From positions 5,618,001-5,682,000 of the forward strand of contig CP110972.1 of assembly GCA_028869255.1 (NCBI GenBank): a stretch of DNA of 64,000 bases, written 5' to 3'. Source of the DNA: Pseudomonas poae. Lineage in GTDB: Bacteria > Pseudomonadota > Gammaproteobacteria > Pseudomonadales > Pseudomonadaceae. Positions 53,341 through 62,300 of this stretch are shown here, piece after piece. Position numbers and translations under genes: made by a program. The notes under the pieces were generated by a model, which did no database searches, was not told where the DNA came from, and worked only from the letters and a program-made list of their open reading frames with translations. The first letter of the stretch is position 1; each line of letters opens with the position of its first letter.

Positions 53341-55497
53341 ATGCGCATCGGTTTTCTGTCACCCCTGGCACTGGCATTACTCGCCGGCCTTTCCTTTCAG
53401 GCCCAGGCCAGTGGCGACGACTCGTGCTACCCCGACTGGCGAGTATCACGCGACAGCCTTGAAGGGTGCAGCAACCTGCCCTTCCTGAGCCCGGGCAACG
53501 ACAGCCGGGTCAATCTGCGCCTGTTGCTGGCAGACAAGCAGGTAGCGCCCCTGACGCCGAATGCACTGAGTGAAACGGATCTGGAGGAAGGCTTCGGCCC
53601 CGTCCCCTTCCCGGTGTATCGCCTGACCCCGCTGACCGACGCCAGTGGCGAGAAACCCGACACACCCGCCACCCCCAGCCAGCTCGACGAATTACTGACC
53701 CCGCTGGGTATTGCGCGTGAGAACGCCAAAGCGGCGGGGGACGCGTTCCTCTACGGCGAAGGCAGCCGCTGCCGCAGCAATGACGAAAGCAGCGCCACAG
53801 CCTTTATCAACCAAGCCATCAAAGCCGACCTGCCCGAAGCGGAACGCCGGCTGCTGGTCACTGCCCGTCTGGAGCTGCTGGGCGCCTGTACCTGGGAAAG
53901 CGCGAGCCTGGGTGACCCGGAGCAAATCCAGTCGCCCTCAGGCCGTGAGTTGCGCACCTACCTTCAAGCCGCCGGTGACTTCTACAGCGGCCGTTTTGGC
54001 GACGCACAACGCGGCTTTGTCGCCGCTTCCACCAGCAGCCTGCCGTGGGTCAAGGAGGCCGCGCTCTACATGACCGCCCGCACGGCTTTGAATCAGGCCC
54101 AGGAAAACGCCTTCGACGAATACGACATGCCGCAATTGGAGCGTGTGGATAAGTCTGCACTGGCCGACAGCGACACCCGTTTCAACCTGTACCTGAAAAC
54201 TTATCCACAGGGCGAGTACGCCGTCTCCGCCACGGGCCTGTTGCGCCGAGTGCATTGGCTGGCGGGCGATACCGACAAACTGGCGAATGACCTTGCAGCG
54301 CAGTTCAGTGCCGGGCAGCGCAATGTGTCGCTGGACGAGCTGGTGCAGGAAACCGACAACAAGCTGCTGAGCACAACCAACGCATCCGCAGCCAACCCTC
54401 TGACCCTGGCGCTCACTGACCTGATGGGGATGCGCGCCGGCAACCCACCCAAACTGACCCGCGAGCTACTGGCCGGGCAGAAGCCGGTGTTTGCCCAGGA
54501 GCCGGCGCTGTACGACTACGTGCAAGCGGCGTTTGCCCTGTACGTCGAGCACCAGCCCGACAACGCTTTGAAACTGCTGCCGCAGGACGTGCCGGCGAGC
54601 CTCAACTACTTCGCCTTCAGCCAGCAGACCCTGCGCGGTCTTGCGCTGGAAGCCAAGGGCGACTGGAAAAGCGCCGAAGCCCTGTGGCTCAAACTGTTGC
54701 CCCTGGCCCAGCAACCCTTGCAGCGCGACCAGCTGGAGCTGGCGTTGGCGATGAATTACGAGCGCAGCGGGCAGTTGGCCAAAGTGTTCGCCGCCGACTC
54801 GCCGATCAGCGCCAAGCAAGTACGCTACATCTTGCTGCGCAACATCGCAGACCAGGCGTTGCTGCGCCAGCAGATCACCCAGGCCAGCGATTCGGCCGAA
54901 CGTGAAACCGCGCAGTTTGTGCTGCTGTACAAAGACCTGATGCGCGGCCAGTACGCCACCTTCGCCGAAGACCTCAAGCAACTGCCGGCGTCGGTGCCGC
55001 AGGACAAGCTGGGCACCAGCCTGGGTTATGTCTATGGCGATAATCGTTCGCTGCAGTTGTTCCAGTGGAGCGGCGACAAAGCCGAATCCGGCTACGCCTG
55101 CCCGAGCATTGCGCAAATCGCCAACACCCTGCAGGCCGATCCGAAAAGCCCCAAGGGCCTCAACTGCCTGGGTGAGTTCATCCTGATCAACCATCTGGAT
55201 GGCATGCCACTGGACCAGGTGCGCGCCGCCGGCAGCCTGGGCAGCACCGCCTCGCTGTTCAAAGGCGAAACGTTCTCGCGGCTCGACGGTTACCGCAAGG
55301 TTATCGATAACCCCAAGGCGCCGCATGACGACAAAGCCTACGCCCTGTATCGCGCCATCTACTGCTATGCGCGGTCCGGCTATAACAACTGCGGCGGTGA
55401 AGATGTCGACAAATCCGTACGCAAAGGCTGGTTCCGCCAGCTGAAAACCGGGTATGCCGACACCGAGTGGGCCGAGTCACTGAAGTACTACTGGTGA
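53341..55497 (+). CDS. Large periplasmic helical-repeat protein
   Basis: This is a 718-residue secreted protein with a signal peptide ending near residue 24 (FQAQA). The rest is almost entirely helical, with TPR-like sequence (EAERRLLVTARLELLGAC, YMTARTALNQAQENAFDEYD, ALKLLPQDVPASLNYFAFSQQ, LRGLALEAKGDWKSAEALWLK). Two or three cysteine pairs suggest disulfides. I recognise no named family; homologues are annotated as hypothetical or outer-membrane assembly-like proteins. The next gene, a DUF3142 protein, starts inside its stop (GTGA overlap), so the two are made together and probably act on one envelope process. Confidence 0.75.
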   Translation: MRIGFLSPLALALLAGLSFQAQASGDDSCYPDWRVSRDSLEGCSNLPFLSPGNDSRVNLRLLLADKQVAPLTPNALSETDLEEGFGPVPFPVYRLTPLTDASGEKPDTPATPSQLDELLTPLGIARENAKAAGDAFLYGEGSRCRSNDESSATAFINQAIKADLPEAERRLLVTARLELLGACTWESASLGDPEQIQSPSGRELRTYLQAAGDFYSGRFGDAQRGFVAASTSSLPWVKEAALYMTARTALNQAQENAFDEYDMPQLERVDKSALADSDTRFNLYLKTYPQGEYAVSATGLLRRVHWLAGDTDKLANDLAAQFSAGQRNVSLDELVQETDNKLLSTTNASAANPLTLALTDLMGMRAGNPPKLTRELLAGQKPVFAQEPALYDYVQAAFALYVEHQPDNALKLLPQDVPASLNYFAFSQQTLRGLALEAKGDWKSAEALWLKLLPLAQQPLQRDQLELALAMNYERSGQLAKVFAADSPISAKQVRYILLRNIADQALLRQQITQASDSAERETAQFVLLYKDLMRGQYATFAEDLKQLPASVPQDKLGTSLGYVYGDNRSLQLFQWSGDKAESGYACPSIAQIANTLQADPKSPKGLNCLGEFILINHLDGMPLDQVRAAGSLGSTASLFKGETFSRLDGYRKVIDNPKAPHDDKAYALYRAIYCYARSGYNNCGGEDVDKSVRKGWFRQLKTGYADTEWAESLKYYW

Positions 55498-56198
55498 AAC
55501 ACCTATGGCTAGGCTTGCTGTTGCTGGCGAGCCCGGCCTTCGCCGCTGTCGACGCCCGCGACTATGACGCCTTCTGGCTGTGGAGCGGGGTCGCGCCGCA
55601 ACCGGTGCTCAAGCAAGCCAACACCCTGTATATCCTCCAGGGCCAGATCAATTCCACCCGCCGGGCGCCGCAACGTGGTGTGCAATTGATTGCCCAGGGC
55701 ATCAGCGTGCCGCGCCTCACCCGAGGGCAAGTCTGGGTGGTCTACCGCGCCCATACCTTGCACTGGCCGGAACGCGTCTACACCCAAGTGCTCGGCCAGG
55801 TGCAGCGCTGGCGCGACGCGGGCAACCCGGTGGTCGGTATCCAGATCGACTTCGACGCCCGCACTCAATACCTGCACGAATACGCCGACTTCCTGCGCGA
55901 CCTGCGCCAACGCCTGCCCTCTGAGCTGCGTCTGAGCATCACCGGCCTGATGGACTGGAGCAGCAACGCCGACTCGGCCGCCATCGCCCAGCTCAAGGGC
56001 GTGGTGGATGAGGTGGTGGTGCAGACGTATCAGGGCCGCCACAGCATCCCGGATTACGCGGCGTACTTGCCACGGATGAATCGGCTGGGGCTGCCGTTCA
56101 AGGTCGGCTTGATTCAGGGCGGAGAGTGGCAAGCGCCGGGGTATTTGCAGGGCAGTGAGTGGTTCCGGGGCTATGTGGTGTTTTTGCAGAATCCGTGA
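55494..56198 (+). CDS. DUF3142 family protein
   Basis: This 234-residue protein has a signal peptide (KHLWLGLLLLASPAFA). Its body matches DUF3142, which resembles TIM-barrel glycoside hydrolases: FWLWSGVAPQPVLKQA, VVGIQIDFDARTQYLHEY with acidic residues at a strand end, then LRLSITGLMDWS and VVQTYQGRHSIPDY. A carbohydrate-active role is plausible but unproven. It starts at GTG overlapping the stop of the repeat protein gene; no other start fits the signal peptide. Confidence 0.85.
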   Translation: MKHLWLGLLLLASPAFAAVDARDYDAFWLWSGVAPQPVLKQANTLYILQGQINSTRRAPQRGVQLIAQGISVPRLTRGQVWVVYRAHTLHWPERVYTQVLGQVQRWRDAGNPVVGIQIDFDARTQYLHEYADFLRDLRQRLPSELRLSITGLMDWSSNADSAAIAQLKGVVDEVVVQTYQGRHSIPDYAAYLPRMNRLGLPFKVGLIQGGEWQAPGYLQGSEWFRGYVVFLQNP

Positions 56199-56214
56199 TC
56201 ACGCAATGCCTGCG

Positions 56215-56303
56215 TGTGGGAGCGGGCTTGCTCGCGAAGGCGGTGTGTCAGTCAACAAATTCCTGGCCGATCTACCGCATTCGCGAGCAAGCCCGCTCCC
56301 ACA
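56215..56303. repeat. REP pair (inverted)
   Basis: Arms tgtgggagcgggcttgctcg and an exact complement lie between convergent genes (DUF3142 and the second NodT channel). Confidence 0.9.
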
Positions 56304-56313
56304 TGGGGTGGTG

Positions 56314-57765
56314 TCAGCCCGCGGGAATGGCGGCTGTTTCGGGGTAGACCGATTGCCACCCGCCTCCGAGTGCTTTGTATAGCCCGACCATGGCCAACGA
56401 CACACCGGTCGAGCTCTCAACCCACTGCTCCTGCGTGGCCAGCAGCGCGCTTTGCACCGTGAGCACATTGACGAAATCCACCACGCCTTCCACGTATTGA
56501 TGTTGTGCGGTGCTCAGGGCGATCTGGTTCTGGCGTACCGCTTCGGCAAGGCTGTCGCGGCGCAGTTGGCTGGCGTTGTAGCGGGTCAGCTGGTCGTCGA
56601 TTTCATGCCAGGCGCGCAGCACGGTTTGCTGGTACGCCAGCGCCGCTTCCTGTTGCTGGGCTTCGCGCAAATTCAACATGCCTTGCAGTCGCCCACCGTT
56701 GAACAGCGGCAGGCTGAATTGCGGGCCGAAGGCAAAGGCGCGGGAGCCCCAGGAGCCGAAATCCGACAGTTGCATGGCCTGGGACCCGAGGCTGCCCGAC
56801 AGCGTGATACGCGGGTAAAAGTCGCCCTTGGCTACGCCGATGCTGGCGGTGGCGGCGTGCAGGCGCGCCTCGGCCTGGCGGATATCCGGGCGGCGTTCCG
56901 CGAGTTCCGACGGCAGGCCGATAGCGACCTGGCGCCGGGTTTGTGGCACCGCAGCATCCTTGGACAACTGCGCATGCAGGGCTTGCGGCGGCTCGCCCAT
57001 CAACAGGCTCAGGGCATTGATCAACTGGTCCTGGCGTTGCTGCAAATCCGGCAGGCGCGCCTCGATGGCGGCAACCTGAGCGGCGGCTTCGGCCACGTCC
57101 AGGTCGGTGGCCACGCCATCGGCCAGGCGCAGCTGCGAGAGCTTGAGGCTGTGGCGCGCGACGTCGAGGTTTTGCTCGGTGACGGCACGGGTGTTTTGCA
57201 CGCCGCGCAGTTGGATGTAGTCCTGGGCCGTCTCGGCGAGCACCGACAGCAGCACGGCGCGGCGGTCGTTCTCGGCGACTTGCAGGGTGGCGTCGGCGGC
57301 TTCGGTTTCGCGTTTTACCCGGCCCCAGAAATCCAGCTCCCAGGCGGCGGAGAAACCCATGTCCCACTGGTTGAACGCCGACCGGCCATTGTTGCCGGAC
57401 GGGTCGCTCAAGCCCTTGGCGCTGTTGCGTTGGCGTGCGTAATCAGCGGTGGCGTTGACGTTGGGGTAGCGCTCGGCGGTGGTCACCTGGCGCACGGCTC
57501 GGCTTTGTTGCAGGCGGCTGCCGGCCAGTTTCAGGTCGAGGTTATCGGTGAGGGCTCGGCGTGTGAGAGCCGAGAGTTGCTCATCGTGAAACACATCCCA
57601 CCAGCGCTCCTGCAAAGGGTCGGTGCTGGCGCGGCTGGCGGCCTGACGGCCCTGGGGTTCGCTCCACTGGGTGACTTGCGGGCCCTGGGGCCGCTGAAAA
57701 TCCGGGCCGACGGTGCACGCACTCAGGCTGATAAGGCTCAAGGTGAGCCAGGTAAACGACTTCAT
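56314..57765 (-). CDS. Efflux outer-membrane lipoprotein (NodT family), second copy
   Basis: This is a 483-residue TolC-type lipoprotein (lipobox LSAC at about residue 17). It contains the family signatures ERWWDVFHDEQLSALTRRAL, the ELDFWGRVKRETEAAD segment near residue 143 and a second repeat with FGSWGSRAFAFGPQFSLPLFN. It is the last gene of an EmrAB-OMF type operon; its start overlaps the HlyD gene stop by four bases. It is only distantly like the first NodT channel in the window. Confidence 0.92.
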   Translation of the reverse strand: MKSFTWLTLSLISLSACTVGPDFQRPQGPQVTQWSEPQGRQAASRASTDPLQERWWDVFHDEQLSALTRRALTDNLDLKLAGSRLQQSRAVRQVTTAERYPNVNATADYARQRNSAKGLSDPSGNNGRSAFNQWDMGFSAAWELDFWGRVKRETEAADATLQVAENDRRAVLLSVLAETAQDYIQLRGVQNTRAVTEQNLDVARHSLKLSQLRLADGVATDLDVAEAAAQVAAIEARLPDLQQRQDQLINALSLLMGEPPQALHAQLSKDAAVPQTRRQVAIGLPSELAERRPDIRQAEARLHAATASIGVAKGDFYPRITLSGSLGSQAMQLSDFGSWGSRAFAFGPQFSLPLFNGGRLQGMLNLREAQQQEAALAYQQTVLRAWHEIDDQLTRYNASQLRRDSLAEAVRQNQIALSTAQHQYVEGVVDFVNVLTVQSALLATQEQWVESSTGVSLAMVGLYKALGGGWQSVYPETAAIPAG

Positions 57766-58820
57766 TGCTGGGCCACCTCACGCTGCTGCGCGGCCGGCTG
57801 GGTGTCGACGCTGGCTTCCACCGACATGCCAACCCGCAGGCGTTCGATGTGTGCCTGGCCCGGCTCAAGAACGATTTTCACCGGAATGCGCTGCACCACC
57901 TTGGTGAAGTTGCCAGTGGCGTTGTCGGGTTTGACCGAGGCGAACGTCACACCGGTCGCGGGCGCCAGGCTTTGCAGATGGCCGTTGAGCAACTCGCCGT
58001 CGAGGCTGTCGACCCGCACCTGCACCGCCTGGCCGGCATGCATATGCGAGAGCTGGGTTTCCTGGAAGTTGGCCACCACGTACGCCTCGGCCAACGGCAC
58101 CACGGCGAGGATCTTGCTGCCCGGCGTCACATAGGCGCCGACCCGCACCGCACGCTCGCCAACCATGCCATCCACCGGCGCCACAATGCGCGTGTAGGAC
58201 AGCTGATAGCTGGCCATTTCCAACGCCGCCTGGGCGCGCTTGAGCCCACCTTCGGCGGCGTCACGCTGGGCGGTGAGGATTTCCACCTGCTTGCGTTCGG
58301 CCGCCAGTACCGCCGTGGCGTTGGCCAGGCGTGCGGTGGCCTGATCGATGCGGGTCTTGGCTTGCTGGGCGTTTTGCACCGTGCCCGCGCCGACGCCGGC
58401 AAGGTGGTTGTAACGGTTCAGTTCGTGTTCGGCGAACGCCACCTCAGCGCGGTCTGCCGCCACGGTGGCCTGGGCCTGGGCGATCACCGAGCTCTGGCGC
58501 TCCAGGGTCGCGGTGGCGTTTTTCAGCTGGGCCCGGGCCACCAGGGTGTCGGCATCGGCGGCCTGGGCAGCGGCGCGAAAATCACGGTCGTCGATCAGCG
58601 CCAGCAGTTGGCCGGCCTTGACGCGCTGGTTGTCTTCCACCAGCACTTCCTTGATAAAGCCCGCCACTCGCGGCGCGACCAGGGTGAAGTCGGCGGCGAC
58701 GAAGGCGTCGTTGGTGACCTGGCGCTTGCTGCCCAGCACACCCGGCGCGACCAGATACATCAGCACGCCGACGGCAAATACGGCGATAACGGAGACGGCA
58801 ATTTTGTCTTTGCGTTTCAT
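57762..58820 (-). CDS. HlyD family membrane fusion protein (EmrA-like)
   Basis: This is a 352-residue adaptor with one N-terminal helix (about residues 8-27). The lipoyl halves (VAPRVAGFIKEVLVEDNQRVK and YTRIVAPVDGMVGER) flank a long helical hairpin (about 75-200); the barrel part has VVANFQETQLSHMHAGQAV. EmrA proteins pair with 14-helix MFS pumps, as here: the pump gene ends 15 bases upstream. Confidence 0.93.
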   Translation of the reverse strand: MKRKDKIAVSVIAVFAVGVLMYLVAPGVLGSKRQVTNDAFVAADFTLVAPRVAGFIKEVLVEDNQRVKAGQLLALIDDRDFRAAAQAADADTLVARAQLKNATATLERQSSVIAQAQATVAADRAEVAFAEHELNRYNHLAGVGAGTVQNAQQAKTRIDQATARLANATAVLAAERKQVEILTAQRDAAEGGLKRAQAALEMASYQLSYTRIVAPVDGMVGERAVRVGAYVTPGSKILAVVPLAEAYVVANFQETQLSHMHAGQAVQVRVDSLDGELLNGHLQSLAPATGVTFASVKPDNATGNFTKVVQRIPVKIVLEPGQAHIERLRVGMSVEASVDTQPAAQQREVAQQ

Positions 58821-58835
58821 GAGAAGTCCTTGTGG

Positions 58836-60371
58836 CTAGATCGGAGCGCGAGGCGGAAAGATCCGCGTGGGCATCCAGAGAATCAGCAGGATCAACGCCA
58901 CAGCGACACCGGCCATGACGTAATAAAGATCCGAAGACGTGAGCACCACGGCCTGCTGGTGCAGGCGGTGGGCCAGGCCGGCCGCGTCGCCATCGGCCAG
59001 GGGCGAGTTGCCCAGGCGGTCCACCAGCATGGTCGAGTGAAAGTGCAGACGCTGGGTGGTCAACGCATCCAGCACGCCGGTGGCGATCACGGCGGCCAGG
59101 CCCTTGATGGTGTTGAACCAGGCCGAGGCGAACGGCCCGTCCGCCGGTTGGATACTGCCGGTGGAGAGCATCAGCAGCGGCAACACGGCCATGGGTTGCC
59201 CGAAGATTTGCAGCAGGTACAGGCCATAGAAATCGTCGCGAATCCACGCCGAGGTCAGGTGCGCACTGCCCACGCAACACAGCACCAGCATGCCCAGCCC
59301 GATCCCCAGCACCCAACGGCAATCCACCCAGCGCAGGTTGCACAGCGCTGCCACCAGCGGCAGCGCGATCAATTGCGGCAGGGCCATCAGCAGCATCACC
59401 GGCGCAGTTTGCAGGGGGCGATAGCCCTGAACCTGGGCCAGGAAGCTCGACGGGATGATGATCACCGACGTCAGCACCATGAGCACCCCGGCCAGCACGA
59501 TCAAGGCGAACGACAGGTTGCGCAGGCCGAGCATCTGCAGCTTGAAAAACGGCATCGGGTGCGACCATTCATTGACCATGAACAGCACCAGCAACAGCGT
59601 GCCGGCGCACAGCAGGAAGGTGATCAGGCCCGACTCGAACCAGTCCAGGCGATTGCCTTGCAGAATGCCGATCACCAGCATGCAGATCGCCGGGAACCCC
59701 AGCAGCAGGCCACGCCAGTTGAACTGCTTGAAGCGCTCCAGGCGCAGCGGGTCCTGCGGCAAGCCGTAGGCCACGGCGGCCATCGCCAGCAGGCACGGCC
59801 CGACGATCTGCCAGAACGCCCACTGCCAGCCGACGTACTCGGTCCACAGCGCCGCCAACGGCGTACCGAGGCTCGGGCCGAACGTGGCGGTGAGCGCGTA
59901 ACCGGCCAGGCCATACAACTTCACGTTGGCCGGCAGAAAGCGCAGCGCGACGGTCATCAGCATCGGCGGCAACGCGCCACCGGCCAGACCTTGCACGGTG
60001 CGCAGCAGCAGCAGGCTTTCGTAGTTCGGCGCGAACGGGCACAGGATGCCCAGCACGGTGAACAGGCCGATGGCGCACAGGGTGAAGCGGCGCAAGGAGA
60101 AGGTCACCGAACACCAGGGCGCAAACGCCATGGCCGACACGGAGGTGGCGGTGTAGGCCGCGACCAGCCAGGTGCCTTCGTCAAAACCGATGTACAGCGC
60201 GCCACGGATATCGGCAAGAGCCACCTTGGTGACCATCTCGTTGAGACCGGACACCAGCACCGCCAGCAATACGCCGACCAGACCGATGATGATCCTCAGG
60301 CCGAACACAGGCGGGGTCATTGCGACGGGTTTGGCTGCGGCCGCAAGGGTGGGGGCAGCGAGGGAAGTCAT
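58836..60371 (-). CDS. MFS drug exporter, DHA2 (EmrB-like) family
   Basis: This is a 511-residue proton-driven exporter with about 14 membrane helices. The DHA2 signatures are visible: LLVAAYT-like motif (WLVAAYTATSVSAMAF) in helix 2, LLLLRTVQGLAGGALPPML in helix 4 (motif C region) and FGPSLGTPLAALW in helix 5. It would move lipophilic toxins or acids outward through the EmrA-like adaptor and NodT channel that follow. It is the first gene of that operon. The LysR gene lies 230 bases upstream on the same strand with a REP pair between. Confidence 0.92.
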   Translation of the reverse strand: MTSLAAPTLAAAAKPVAMTPPVFGLRIIIGLVGVLLAVLVSGLNEMVTKVALADIRGALYIGFDEGTWLVAAYTATSVSAMAFAPWCSVTFSLRRFTLCAIGLFTVLGILCPFAPNYESLLLLRTVQGLAGGALPPMLMTVALRFLPANVKLYGLAGYALTATFGPSLGTPLAALWTEYVGWQWAFWQIVGPCLLAMAAVAYGLPQDPLRLERFKQFNWRGLLLGFPAICMLVIGILQGNRLDWFESGLITFLLCAGTLLLVLFMVNEWSHPMPFFKLQMLGLRNLSFALIVLAGVLMVLTSVIIIPSSFLAQVQGYRPLQTAPVMLLMALPQLIALPLVAALCNLRWVDCRWVLGIGLGMLVLCCVGSAHLTSAWIRDDFYGLYLLQIFGQPMAVLPLLMLSTGSIQPADGPFASAWFNTIKGLAAVIATGVLDALTTQRLHFHSTMLVDRLGNSPLADGDAAGLAHRLHQQAVVLTSSDLYYVMAGVAVALILLILWMPTRIFPPRAPI

Positions 60372-60492
60372 GAACAGGTAACTCGGGATGATAAATACCC
60401 GAGCAGTTTAATCAGGCACACACATGACAAAAAGTTACTTGTCGGCAGGATATAAGTGCGCCAGACGCAATTCAAAATAGTGCACAAATCTA

Positions 60493-60582
60493 ATGTGGGA
60501 GCGGGCTTGCTCGCGAATGCGGTGCGCCTGTGAAAAATGCTTTGGTTGACAAACCGCATTCGCGAGCAAGCCCGCTCCCACA
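60493..60582. repeat. REP pair (inverted)
   Basis: Arms atgtgggagcgggcttgctcg and an exact complement lie between the LysR gene and the MFS operon. Confidence 0.9.
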
Positions 60583-60602
60583 GTTTTTGATTGTGGGCTG
60601 CC

Positions 60603-61523
60603 TCAGGTGGGTTGGGCTTCCAGCCATGTGGCGTGGCAACTCTCGCGCATGGTTTCGCGCAGCCATTTATGGGCCGGGTCTTTGTCGAAGCGCGGGTGCC
60701 AGGATTGGGCCAATACCAGGGTCGGCAACGAGATCGGCAAGGCAAATGAACGCAGCGGCAATTTCAGGCGAGTGGCACTTAACAAGGCCTCTTTGGGCAC
60801 CGGCAGAATCAGGTCGGAATCGGGCAACATGAACATCGCGCCGTGAAAACCCGGTGCGATCATTGCCACGCGGCGCTCCAGGCCCTGCGCATTCAGCGCG
60901 GTGTCGATCGGACCACGGGCGATGCCGCGCCGCGAGATGCTGATATGCGAATAGCTGGCAAACCGCGCGGCGGTGATTTCCTCATCGAACAACGGATGAT
61001 CTTCGCGTGCGAGGCCCACGAAGGTGGTGGAAAACAGGTTCTGCACCTTCACTTCAGGGCTCACGGGCATGGTGTTGCTCACCCGTAAATCCAGGCGCCC
61101 TTCGCGCAGCGCTTCATCGTCGGTGTCGCCCTCGGGCACGAAACACAGCTCGCACAGCGGCGCCATGCGCTCCATGGTGTCGAACAGGCGCCCGCCATAC
61201 ACGCCGACAAAAAAGTCATTGGCGCGCACGCTGAAGCGGCGGCGCAGGGTGCTCAAGTCCACCTGGTCGGCCGAGCGGAACAGCAGCGCGGCCTGCTCCA
61301 CCACGTTGCGCACTTGGCTCTGCAACTGCAGGGCCTTGGGCGTCGGCACCAGGCCGCGGCCGGCGCGCACCAGGATCGGGTCACCCACGGCCTCGCGAAT
61401 GCGCGTAAGCGTGCGGCTCATGGCGGCCGGGCTGAGGTTCATGCGCCGCGCGGCGCCAACCACGCTGCCCTCGTCGAGCAGGGCGTCGAGGGCGACCAGC
61501 AGGTTCATGTCCGGTAGTTGCAT
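60603..61523 (-). CDS. LysR family transcriptional regulator
   Basis: This is a 306-residue regulator. The winged helix-turn-helix is at residues about 5-65 (NLLVALDALLDEGSVVGAARR, SPAAMSRTLTRIREAVGDP), and the rest is a ligand-binding domain of the NodD-like branch (DDEALREGRLDLRVSN, FVGLAREDHPLF). The ATG at 61523 is chosen; a GTG three codons earlier is open. It precedes the MFS-EmrA-OMF operon in the same direction and is the obvious candidate to control it, but no binding site is visible in the REP-containing gap. Confidence 0.88.
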   Translation of the reverse strand: MQLPDMNLLVALDALLDEGSVVGAARRMNLSPAAMSRTLTRIREAVGDPILVRAGRGLVPTPKALQLQSQVRNVVEQAALLFRSADQVDLSTLRRRFSVRANDFFVGVYGGRLFDTMERMAPLCELCFVPEGDTDDEALREGRLDLRVSNTMPVSPEVKVQNLFSTTFVGLAREDHPLFDEEITAARFASYSHISISRRGIARGPIDTALNAQGLERRVAMIAPGFHGAMFMLPDSDLILPVPKEALLSATRLKLPLRSFALPISLPTLVLAQSWHPRFDKDPAHKWLRETMRESCHATWLEAQPT

Positions 61524-61575
61524 GCCAAGCACTCATGATGTTTGGGGAGTACAGCGCACGCAATCCTAGCAGGCT

Positions 61576-62202
61576 TTACAGGTAGCGCTTCAGGTTCTGG
61601 GGCAGGTATTCGGCGTAGGTTCGCCGGGGGTTGGCCTGGCACTTGCGCACGATGTCCGGCAGGGCGTTTTCCAGCTCATCGGCCCGGGCCAGGCCCTCGT
61701 TGTAGTCGCCTTTACCGCTTAACGCCGGGAACATCACCGCGACGCGGGTAATGGCAAAGCTCTTCATGGCGATCAACGGGCGGGTGGGATGCTCCTGACG
61801 GAACTGGCTGACTTCGCCGTTCAACGTGCTGCAGGATTGATAGGTGGTTTGCGTGAAGCTCAGTTGAACGGCTTCACTGACGGTTGGCGACGGCGAGAAA
61901 ATCATGTCGTTGTGCGCCTCGATCACCGCCGGCCGATCGGCATTCACCGTCCAGGGCTTGAAGCGCCATTGTTTGCCTGCGCTCACGGCAGCGGCGGCGA
62001 AATCCGGGCGGGTGGCGCTGAGCGCTTTTACCTCGCTGACCGTGCCGTCGTTGTGAATATTCAGGCTGATGCGCGCATGCCCCTGGGTGGTGATCAGGGC
62101 TGAAGGGTAGACCGGCTTGGGCATCGATACCGCTTCGGGCACGAACTCAGCCAACGCTGAGGTCGACAAACACAAGGCGGCTGCCAAGACTAAAAAACGC
62201 AT
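61576..62202 (-). CDS. TonB C-terminal-like periplasmic protein
   Basis: This is a 208-residue secreted protein; the signal peptide ends near residue 18 (TSALA). Residues about 25-105 resemble the TonB C-terminal fold (PKPVYPSALITTQGHARISLNI, AAAVSAGKQWRFKPW). It lacks the N-terminal membrane anchor and proline-rich spacer of TonB, so it is not an energy transducer in the usual sense. The second half (about 110-208) is helical and unrecognised. It stands alone between the LysR gene and the ABC transporter. Confidence 0.75.
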   Translation of the reverse strand: MRFLVLAAALCLSTSALAEFVPEAVSMPKPVYPSALITTQGHARISLNIHNDGTVSEVKALSATRPDFAAAAVSAGKQWRFKPWTVNADRPAVIEAHNDMIFSPSPTVSEAVQLSFTQTTYQSCSTLNGEVSQFRQEHPTRPLIAMKSFAITRVAVMFPALSGKGDYNEGLARADELENALPDIVRKCQANPRRTYAEYLPQNLKRYL

Positions 62203-62300
62203 GTATGTAAATCCTTTTACCAGACTCTACGACGCCATCACGGCGCCGAATCAGGCCGGCATTATCGGACTCACACCCACCAAAGAGCAATCATTCCTGT

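Noticed and set aside
57765-60455. An 896-codon plus-strand open frame opposite the MFS and HlyD genes
   Set aside because: It spans two well-defined transporter genes and the intergenic gap, is very rich in His, Gln and Arg, and has no domain.
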